Part shown: in pieces, positions 1 to 4,685 of the stretch | How positions within the stretch are numbered: position 1 is the first letter of the stretch | How the letters are laid out: every line of letters begins with the position of its first letter | DNA from: Pyrinomonadaceae bacterium | GTDB taxonomy: Bacteria > Acidobacteriota > Blastocatellia > Pyrinomonadales > Pyrinomonadaceae | Reading direction: 5' to 3' | NCBI GenBank assembly: GCA_014379795.1 | Contig: JACMLC010000254.1 | Coordinates: 1-5,967, forward strand | Length of the DNA: 5,967 nt | The notes under the pieces: generated by a model | Databases searched by the model: none | Told to the model about the DNA's origin: nothing | Seen by the model: only the letters and a program-made list of their open reading frames with translations | Translations under genes and position numbers: made by a program

Positions 1-23
1 CAACTTGCTGTTGTGCAATGTCT

Positions 24-43
24 CCACTAGCTAAAGCTAGTGG
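24..43. repeat. Short inverted repeat (hairpin) with CTAAAG centre
   Basis: CCACTAGC (24-31) and GCTAGTGG (36-43) are exact reverse complements around a TAAA loop, giving an 8-bp stem. No T-tract follows on the + strand (the next bases are CAATTGATG), so it is a poor intrinsic terminator. Palindromes centred on CTAAAG/CTTTAG are a style I associate with REP elements mobilised by RAYT transposases and with IS200/IS605 ends, but no transposase is present here. It could equally be an operator upstream of the response regulator or the tail of a gene lying to the left. The structure is certain; the identity is not. Confidence 0.55.
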
Positions 44-109
44 CAATTGATGAACTGTTAAATGTCCTTTTGAGAGGCCATGAAAGTTTTGGAAGCAGCA
101 ATGATTTAA

Positions 110-901
110 ATGCGCTATAATCGGCCGCGAAGAAATCAAATCAAACGTAGGGACGAGACACGAAGCGTGGATTCATTGGATTCGGAGAAAAATACCGGCA
201 GGCGACTGCTTATCGTTGACGATGACGCGAGCATGCGCTTGCTGCTGGCTGACTATTTTCGCCGTCTGGACTTTGAAGTGGTTGAGAACGAGAGCGCGGC
301 AGAGGCGCTTGTGCCTGCCGCTTCGGGCAGTTTCGATTGCTTCATTTTTGATGTTTCGATGCCCGGCATGTCCGGCCTCGAACTCTTGCGCCGCCTGCGC
401 GAGCGCGGTATCCAGACGCCCGCGATGTTTCTGACGGCGCATGACGATTTGATGGACAAAGTCGCAGGCTTTGAAGCGGGCGCGGATGATTATCTCTCAA
501 AACCTTTCAGCCCGCGCGAGCTTGAGCTAAGGGTCGAAGCCCTGCTCAGGCGCGGGGGCAAGGGAGCAGGGCCGGAGCCGGAGAACGGCGAGCGTTTCGA
601 GCTTGGCGATCTGGTAATTGATAAAAGGCGGCATGAAGTCTGGCGCGGCGACGAGCGCGTTGATTTGACGCCGCTCGAATTTCAGATTCTGGAACTGCTC
701 GCTTCCGAGCCGGGACGCGCGTGGTCGCGCAACGCTTTGCTGGATAGAGTGTGGAGCACGGAATACGAAGGCTACCAGCGCAACATAGACCCGCATATCG
801 CTCGCCTGCGCAAAAAACTTGAAACAGACCCGAAGAATCCGCATTATGTACTGACGGTGCGCGGAATCGGCTACAAGCTGAACGAGACCGGCGCCGCCTG
901 A
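110..901 (+). CDS. OmpR/PhoB-family response regulator (receiver + winged-helix DNA-binding domain)
   Basis: This is a cytoplasmic two-component response regulator that should bind DNA once phosphorylated by a sensor kinase. Numbering is from ATG 110 (263 aa). The receiver domain covers about residues 31-148: acidic triad D37-D39, phospho-acceptor D81 in FIFDVSMPG, switch T109 in LTA, and K131 followed by P132 in the SKPF loop. A short linker (about 149-161) leads to an OmpR-type winged helix at about 162-258, with the family signature NIDPHIARLRKKLE near 226-238 and the C-terminal wing VRGIGYKL. All phosphorylation residues are intact, so it should be functional. The start is uncertain. The first 30 residues are Arg-rich, use many rare-looking AGA/CGA/AGG codons and include a TATAAT. 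GTG at 167 would leave about 11 residues before the receiver, which is more typical for the family. Its cognate kinase may be the sensor gene 3.8 kb downstream, but other genes separate them. A 119-bp gap follows, without a convincing terminator. Confidence 0.93.
   Translation: MRYNRPRRNQIKRRDETRSVDSLDSEKNTGRRLLIVDDDASMRLLLADYFRRLDFEVVENESAAEALVPAASGSFDCFIFDVSMPGMSGLELLRRLRERGIQTPAMFLTAHDDLMDKVAGFEAGADDYLSKPFSPRELELRVEALLRRGGKGAGPEPENGERFELGDLVIDKRRHEVWRGDERVDLTPLEFQILELLASEPGRAWSRNALLDRVWSTEYEGYQRNIDPHIARLRKKLETDPKNPHYVLTVRGIGYKLNETGAA
116..121 (+). promoter_or_regulatory. Perfect TATAAT, possible -10 box for the response regulator
   Basis: An exact TATAAT lies six bases inside the longest version of the response regulator ORF. 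The best nearby -35-like hexamer, TTGGAA at 89-94, is 21 bases away, which is longer than the usual 16-18. If this is a real -10 element, transcription would begin near 128 and the gene would have to start downstream, for example at GTG 167. The exact match could be chance, so this is a weak call. Confidence 0.25.
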
Positions 902-1020
902 ATCGCCTGAAATTGTGAAGCTGTTTGAGATTTACGCATGAAGCTGCCGGTGACGAAGGGAAAGGCACTCCACACTTTTCATCCGTCATCCCTAGTTGAT
1001 AAATTACTTTTGAGACTATC

Positions 1021-2568
1021 ATGCCCCAATCAACCCTCCTGAAAATCGCTCGCACAATCACGTTTACACTGCTAGTCGTCTTGGCTCCGTGTGCGCTCAC
1101 GGCGCAGAGTCAACCGACGCCAACGTCCGGCGCACAGGGCAACGGCTCTGCGCGCATCAAGTGGGGCGGCAAGCCGAAGATTTCCCGTTACCGCTTGCAG
1201 GTTGCGCGCGACGAGCAGTTTAGCGACATCATCTTTGACAAGCTGGTGCAGGGTTATGAGCACAATGTGACGGACATCGCGCCGGGCAGATATTACTGGC
1301 GCGTGGCCCCTGCGGCGGGCGAGACGGGCGCATACTCGAAGCCATTGCCGGTCACGTTCTCGCTCAAAGGCGAAAGCGTGAGCGCGCCGGATGTTCAGCA
1401 GCCAAAATTCCTGATGCCGCCGAACGATGTCGGTTGGAGAACCGCGACCGGGCTGGTCGCGCAGCCTGTCACGGCAAAGCTTCGCGCAGGGTCGAATCTT
1501 GACCTCCTTGGCGTGAACGCTTACGGCATGGTGTATGCCATCAACGGCGAGAACGGCGTCTCGCTCTGGTCTGCGCGTTTTCGCCCGGATGCCAAAAAAG
1601 GCGAGCCTGTCAACAGTGACGGCACACAGCCTTTTACTCCGCTGTTGATAGATGCCAAAGGCGACACGACGCAGGTCTTGGTAGCATTTGACAGCGGCGT
1701 GCGTTTGCTTGATGGAGGAAGCGGGCGCGAGGTCTGGCGTGCCGCTCTGGGGGGCGACGCGACGAATGGCCTTGTGCTGAAAGGTGAGGGCGGCGCGTCG
1801 AGTCTTGTGGTGTTTGACAGCTCGCGCACGCTTTCATTTATCAAAAGCGATACGGGAAAGGTTGCCGCGCAAATCAAGCTCGACGGGTATCTGGTCGGGC
1901 AGCCCGTCGCATTTAAATTGAATAACGAGTCGGGCGTTCTTCTTGCGCTGAACAACGGCACGCTCGATGTGCGTAACCTTGCCGGAGAGAGTCTTGATTC
2001 CATCCGGCTTGATGCGGCAATTACGACCGCCCCTCTGTTGATGCGCGGGGCGAGCGGGCAGCTTGTGATGCTTGGGACTGAGAGCGGTCTGGTTGCGCTC
2101 AATGCCGCAGACCTCAATCCGCTCTGGCGCGTGGCGACCGAAAGCGATGCGCCGCATGGCTCGCTCGGCGCAGCCGATCTGGATAAAGACGGAGCGGATG
2201 AAGTCGTGTTTATTACGCGGCGTGGCCGGACGGTAGCAGTCAACGCGGCGACCGGCAAGATCAAATGGTTTGCCGAAGGCGCAACCGACGCAGCGCAGGC
2301 AGCCTTTGCGGATGTCAACGGAGACGGCGCGATGGATGTTTTGGTCGCCGGAGGCTCTGCCTTTGCGCTCGGCTATTCGGGCAGAGACGGCACGCTCATC
2401 TGGAAAGCCGAAGAAGCAGCCGCTCGCGGCGAGAAAACTGAAGGCGCGTTGACACGCTCTCTGGTCGCGGCGGCGGTGGGAAAGAATTCGCCGCCTCTCT
2501 TGGTCGGCACGGATTCCGGTAGGACGGGGTTGCGTGCGGTCGGACTTCCCGCAGGGTCTTTGAAGTAA
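1021..2568 (+). CDS. Secreted PQQ/FG-GAP-type beta-propeller protein with N-terminal FN3-like domain
   Basis: This is a 515-aa exported protein, probably periplasmic or extracellular. Residues 1-28 form a Sec signal peptide with a hydrophobic core (TITFTLLVVLAPCAL) and a likely cleavage after LTA. The Cys at 24 follows Pro, so it is not a good lipobox. Residues about 42-116 look like a fibronectin-III or similar beta-sandwich (YRLQVARDEQFSD, then PGRYYWRVAP). From about 145 to the end I see roughly seven propeller-blade motifs of the PQQ type, such as VYAINGENGVSLW (171-183), VRLLDGGSGREVW (227-239), LVALNAADLNPLW (357-369), VAVNAATGKIKW (405-416) and SGRDGTLIW (453-461). Two Asp-rich, calcium-type FG-GAP/integrin-like loops sit at 386-394 (DLDKDGADE) and 431-439 (DVNGDGAMD). 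No catalytic residues are recognisable, so a structural, binding or scaffold role is likelier than enzymatic PQQ dehydrogenase activity. The upstream gap (902-1020) shows only a weak GAG ribosome site at 1012-1014 and no clear promoter. Co-transcription with the regulator is possible. Confidence 0.85.
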   Translation: MPQSTLLKIARTITFTLLVVLAPCALTAQSQPTPTSGAQGNGSARIKWGGKPKISRYRLQVARDEQFSDIIFDKLVQGYEHNVTDIAPGRYYWRVAPAAGETGAYSKPLPVTFSLKGESVSAPDVQQPKFLMPPNDVGWRTATGLVAQPVTAKLRAGSNLDLLGVNAYGMVYAINGENGVSLWSARFRPDAKKGEPVNSDGTQPFTPLLIDAKGDTTQVLVAFDSGVRLLDGGSGREVWRAALGGDATNGLVLKGEGGASSLVVFDSSRTLSFIKSDTGKVAAQIKLDGYLVGQPVAFKLNNESGVLLALNNGTLDVRNLAGESLDSIRLDAAITTAPLLMRGASGQLVMLGTESGLVALNAADLNPLWRVATESDAPHGSLGAADLDKDGADEVVFITRRGRTVAVNAATGKIKWFAEGATDAAQAAFADVNGDGAMDVLVAGGSAFALGYSGRDGTLIWKAEEAAARGEKTEGALTRSLVAAAVGKNSPPLLVGTDSGRTGLRAVGLPAGSLK

Positions 2569-2619
2569 GAGTTAGACTCATTGCTCTCGAAGCAAATTAT
2601 TCAGGGAGAAGAAACTTAA

Positions 2620-2766
2620 ATGGTCTGGGTCGTGGCGATTGTGCTGCTTATCGCATGGGCTATCGGATTGATTTTTCAAAAGGGAGGTTTTCTGCATATC
2701 CTCCTGTTGTGCGCGATTGCCCTCATCGTCGTCCAGTTTGTCGCCGGACGCAGGTCTGTTGGCTGA
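2620..2766 (+). CDS. Small hydrophobic membrane protein, lmo0937/DUF5670 type
   Basis: This 48-residue ORF begins ATG GTC TGG and ends GGC TGA. It has a good ribosome site, GGGAGAAG (2604-2611), eight bases before the ATG. The product starts MVWVVAIVLLIAWAIGLIF, turns at QKGGFLHILL (about 20-29), then has a second hydrophobic stretch CAIALIVVQFVAG and a basic end, RRS. Two short membrane segments joined by a GG-x-[IL]-H turn, and a terminal G-R-R, are the hallmark of the lmo0937 family (DUF5670). These are tiny inner-membrane proteins of unknown biochemical function, widespread and often found near stress or envelope genes. The gene lies 51 bp after the propeller gene and just before an intrinsic terminator, so it is probably the last gene of that transcript. 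Family identification is from memory of the pattern. The coding call rests on the ribosome site, hydrophobicity pattern and placement. Confidence 0.82.
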   Translation: MVWVVAIVLLIAWAIGLIFQKGGFLHILLLCAIALIVVQFVAGRRSVG

Positions 2767-2818
2767 AAGCGATTTGTCGGAAATGCTTTGAATTCTCACT
2801 GAAAATAAAAATTCTCTT

Positions 2819-2868
2819 AAAGCTCCGAATAATAGAGCGTGATGCTTATCGCGCTTTTTCGGGGCTTT
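2819..2868 (+). terminator. Intrinsic terminator nested in a larger hairpin
   Basis: The inner hairpin pairs AGCGTGAT (2836-2843) with ATCGCGCT (2848-2855) around a GCTT loop. It is an 8-bp stem with one G-U pair, followed directly by a T-run (2855-2859). An outer pair of arms, AAAGCTCCGA (2819-2828) and TCGGGGCTTT (2859-2868), is also complementary with one G-U. It encloses the inner stem and could itself form a terminator-like stem ending in TTT. It lies about 50-100 bases after the stop of the small membrane protein gene and most likely ends the transcript from the left half of the window. Confidence 0.75.
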
Positions 2869-2895
2869 AATTATGCGCTTTTGGGGAAAAGCTAT

Positions 2896-2925
2896 TTGAC
2901 CGGAAGCCGCGCCTTCGGCAACAAT
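2896..2925 (+). promoter_or_regulatory. Candidate sigma70-type promoter for the OmpA-like gene
   Basis: TTGACC (2896-2901) matches the -35 consensus at five of six bases. After an 18-base spacer, AACAAT (2920-2925) matches the -10 at four of six. It lies just after the terminator and would give a 5' leader of about 90 bases before ATG 3022. The spacer holds a small dyad, GCCG/CGGC (2906-2909 and 2916-2919), which could be an operator or chance. This is a pattern-match only, and the organism's promoter consensus is unknown. Confidence 0.4.
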
Positions 2926-3003
2926 GCTGCTTAATGAAGCATCAATAATTGTGCATTCAAGCGAAAGCAGGTGAAATTCTCCCTCCAGCTTATCAATCAG
3001 CCT

Positions 3004-3011
3004 AGAAGGAG
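3004..3011 (+). promoter_or_regulatory. Strong Shine-Dalgarno site that fixes the start at 3022
   Basis: AGAAGGAG lies ten bases upstream of ATG 3022 and is the best ribosome site in the window. It favours 3022 over the in-frame GTG at 2971, which would add 17 polar and basic residues ahead of a normal signal peptide. A pyrimidine-rich stretch, TTCTCCCTCC (2977-2986), lies shortly before it and could partly pair with this site. Confidence 0.75.
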
Positions 3012-3021
3012 CAAACGTCAT

Positions 3022-4596
3022 ATGAAGCGCAACAGCTCTCCGTTACGTGCATCGGTCATCTTCGTCTCATTACTTTTATTGCTCACGCTCGCGCCGCTCG
3101 CAACGGCGCAGAGTGATTTACCCAGACAGACGGTAGCGATTACTTATCCGCTCGATCAAACAGTGTCGGTCAGGTTTCGCGGGACGACGCGCTTTCCGCG
3201 CTTGAGCGGCGATGCCAAAATCAGAAGGGGCGGACGCAGGGGAACGCGTGTCGAGCTGAATATAGATAACATGCCGCGCGCGCTCGAACTGGGCGGCGTC
3301 TACACGACTTATGTTTTGTGGGCTATCTCGCCGGAAGGACGCGTAGACAATCTCGGCGAGATTAAGAGAAGCGGCAGCGTCGTCGTTGATACCAAGATTG
3401 ACGTGACGACTCCGCTACAGACTTTCGCCCTTATCGTCACAGCCGAGCCGCATTTTCTGGTTCGCGGGCCGAGCCGCTTGGTGATCCTCGAAAACCTGCC
3501 TCCGGCTGCGGCGGAAGTTGCGACCATCAACGTCCAGTATCTGGGAAACACCAGCGATTATTTCAGAGACCCCGGCGTGCCGGAAATGGCGGACAGGGAT
3601 TACTTAAAAACCCCTGTTTCGCTGCTGGGCGCGCGGCAGGCCATCAACCTTGCGCGCTATGCCGGAGCCGAGCGTGATGCGCCGGACGAGTTGCAGGAAG
3701 CCGAAGCTCAGATTCAACAGGCAGAGGCGGCTTGGCGTGCGCGGCAACCCGAATCCGAGATAGATATCCTGTCGCGGCGCGCGACCAGCGCGGGCGCGAA
3801 AGCGGAGGAGATGGCAGAGAGCCGCAAGGCTTCGCGTCTCAGGCGCGAAGAGGTGGCGCGACGCGATGCCGCCGTGCGCGAGGCGGAAACTACAGCCGCG
3901 ACCGCTGAGCAGCAAATCCAAGAGCTGCGCGGGGAATTGCAAAATGAACAACGCTCGCGCGAATTGGCGGAGCGTGATGCCGCCAACGCGACCAGACAGT
4001 TGAGCGACTTGCGCTCCGAAGTGGCGCGGCTGCGTGATGAATTGCAGGCTGTCAGGGCTGAAGGCAATGATGCACGCATCAAGCTGGCGCGAATCGAAGG
4101 CGAGCGCAGCGCGGAAGAAGCCCGCCGCACGTCAGCGCAGCGCACAGAGCAGCTGCGCGCCAACTTTGCTATCCTCAAGCAAACGCTCGCGCGTTTCGGT
4201 AAAGTGAGTGAGACCAGTCGCGGCCTTGTGCTGTCAATGCCCGAAACTTTGTGGACAAACGGGCGTGCCAGCAATCTTTCTGCGGCGTCTCTCGCCAAGC
4301 TCGAACAGCTCGCAGCCCTCCTTGCGAATAATCCTGATTACCAGATTGTGATCGAATCTTTCACGGATGATCGAGGCGATCAGGGCGCGCTGCAAACGTT
4401 GACGCAGGAACGCGCACAGGCTCTCGCAGACCGCTTTGTCTCCGCCGGGATTGACAGCCAGCGGATACAGGCGACGGGCATGGGTTCTGCGAATCCTGTA
4501 GCCTCGAACGCACGCGCCAACACGCGCACACGCAACCGCCGGACAGAGATCACCCTCGTGCCGATGGTTGGTGAAAGTACAGCCGGAACCCAATGA
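3022..4596 (+). CDS. Exported coiled-coil protein with C-terminal OmpA/MotB peptidoglycan-binding domain
   Basis: This 524-aa envelope protein probably anchors to peptidoglycan in the periplasm. Residues 1-29 are a Sec signal peptide (hydrophobic ASVIFVSLLLLLTLAPLA, cleavage near ATA/QS; no lipobox). Residues about 36-158 form a beta-rich domain with TYVLWAISPEGRVDNLGEI (96-114), a module whose function I do not know. Residues about 200-275 resemble a DUF4398-like helical region (ARQAINLARYAGAERDAPDEL). Residues about 260-390 are a long charged coiled coil rich in Glu, Arg and Ala. Residues about 398-514 are an OmpA C-terminal domain: ESFTDDRGD (445-453), TQERAQALADRF (461-472), the IQATGMGSANPVASN loop (482-496) and NRRTEI (505-510). 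D449 and R464 are 15 residues apart, as are the diaminopimelate-binding Asp and Arg of known OmpA domains, so binding should be intact. There is no N-terminal beta-barrel, so it is not a classical porin-like OmpA. A longer version from GTG 2971 is possible but less likely. Confidence 0.9.
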   Translation: MKRNSSPLRASVIFVSLLLLLTLAPLATAQSDLPRQTVAITYPLDQTVSVRFRGTTRFPRLSGDAKIRRGGRRGTRVELNIDNMPRALELGGVYTTYVLWAISPEGRVDNLGEIKRSGSVVVDTKIDVTTPLQTFALIVTAEPHFLVRGPSRLVILENLPPAAAEVATINVQYLGNTSDYFRDPGVPEMADRDYLKTPVSLLGARQAINLARYAGAERDAPDELQEAEAQIQQAEAAWRARQPESEIDILSRRATSAGAKAEEMAESRKASRLRREEVARRDAAVREAETTAATAEQQIQELRGELQNEQRSRELAERDAANATRQLSDLRSEVARLRDELQAVRAEGNDARIKLARIEGERSAEEARRTSAQRTEQLRANFAILKQTLARFGKVSETSRGLVLSMPETLWTNGRASNLSAASLAKLEQLAALLANNPDYQIVIESFTDDRGDQGALQTLTQERAQALADRFVSAGIDSQRIQATGMGSANPVASNARANTRTRNRRTEITLVPMVGESTAGTQ

Positions 4597-4597
4597 C

Positions 4598-4675
4598 ACA
4601 AGTGATGAGTGATAAGTGATAAGTGATAAGATAAAACGGATTGGTCTTTCTTATCACTTATCACTCATCACTTGT
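4598..4675. repeat. 26-bp perfect inverted repeat made of GTGATAA-type heptamers
   Basis: Bases 4598-4623 and 4650-4675 are exact reverse complements separated by 26 bases. The left arm is a tandem heptamer run: GTGATGA (4602-4608), then GTGATAA three times (4609-4629), then a partial GATAA. The right arm is its complement with one heptamer fewer, so the stem can also pair in a shifted register (4608-4631 with 4649-4672, one mismatch) around a shorter loop. The flanks continue the symmetry loosely (TGACA on the left, TGTCA on the right). The arms are AT-rich and no T-tract follows the right arm, so it is an atypical terminator. It starts one base after the OmpA-like gene's stop and ends ten bases before the next ATG. 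Short tandem heptamers of this kind are known as dispersed intergenic repeats in other bacteria; whether this one is dispersed cannot be judged here. Confidence 0.9.
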
Positions 4676-4685
4676 CACTGTCGTC

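Noticed and set aside
80..109. Nine-codon ORF (MKVLEAAMI) whose TAA abuts ATG 110, a possible leader peptide
   Set aside because: The only purine-rich site, GAGAGG (72-77), is two bases from the ATG, too close to work, and ATG 110 itself is a doubtful start. No attenuator-like hairpins follow.
1521..2318. 265-codon antisense ORF on the - strand
   Set aside because: It lies wholly inside the propeller gene, has a Ser/Arg/Pro-rich composition typical of a GC-rich shadow frame, and shows no domain or ribosome site.
2570..2597. Small dyads GAGT/ACTC and TTGCT/AGCAA after the propeller gene, as a terminator
   Set aside because: The stems are only 4-5 bp with no T-tract, too weak to call. The gene pair is better read as co-transcribed.
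2655..2870. 71-codon + strand ORF overlapping the small membrane protein gene
   Set aside because: It starts inside the better-supported gene in another frame, has no ribosome site of its own and reads through the terminator hairpin.
2578..3021. 147-codon - strand ORF across the small membrane protein gene and the intergenic region
   Set aside because: It runs antisense through a well-supported small gene, terminator and promoter. The product shows no recognisable motif, and its composition is unremarkable.
3714..4298. 194-codon - strand ORF, Ser/Arg-rich
   Set aside because: It is the mirror of the Glu/Arg/Ala coiled-coil codons in the OmpA-like gene, a compositional artefact.
4598..4675. 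CRISPR array or attachment site at the GTGATAA repeats
   Set aside because: The repeats are contiguous 7-mers without spacers, arranged as one inverted repeat. No integrase or cas gene is nearby.
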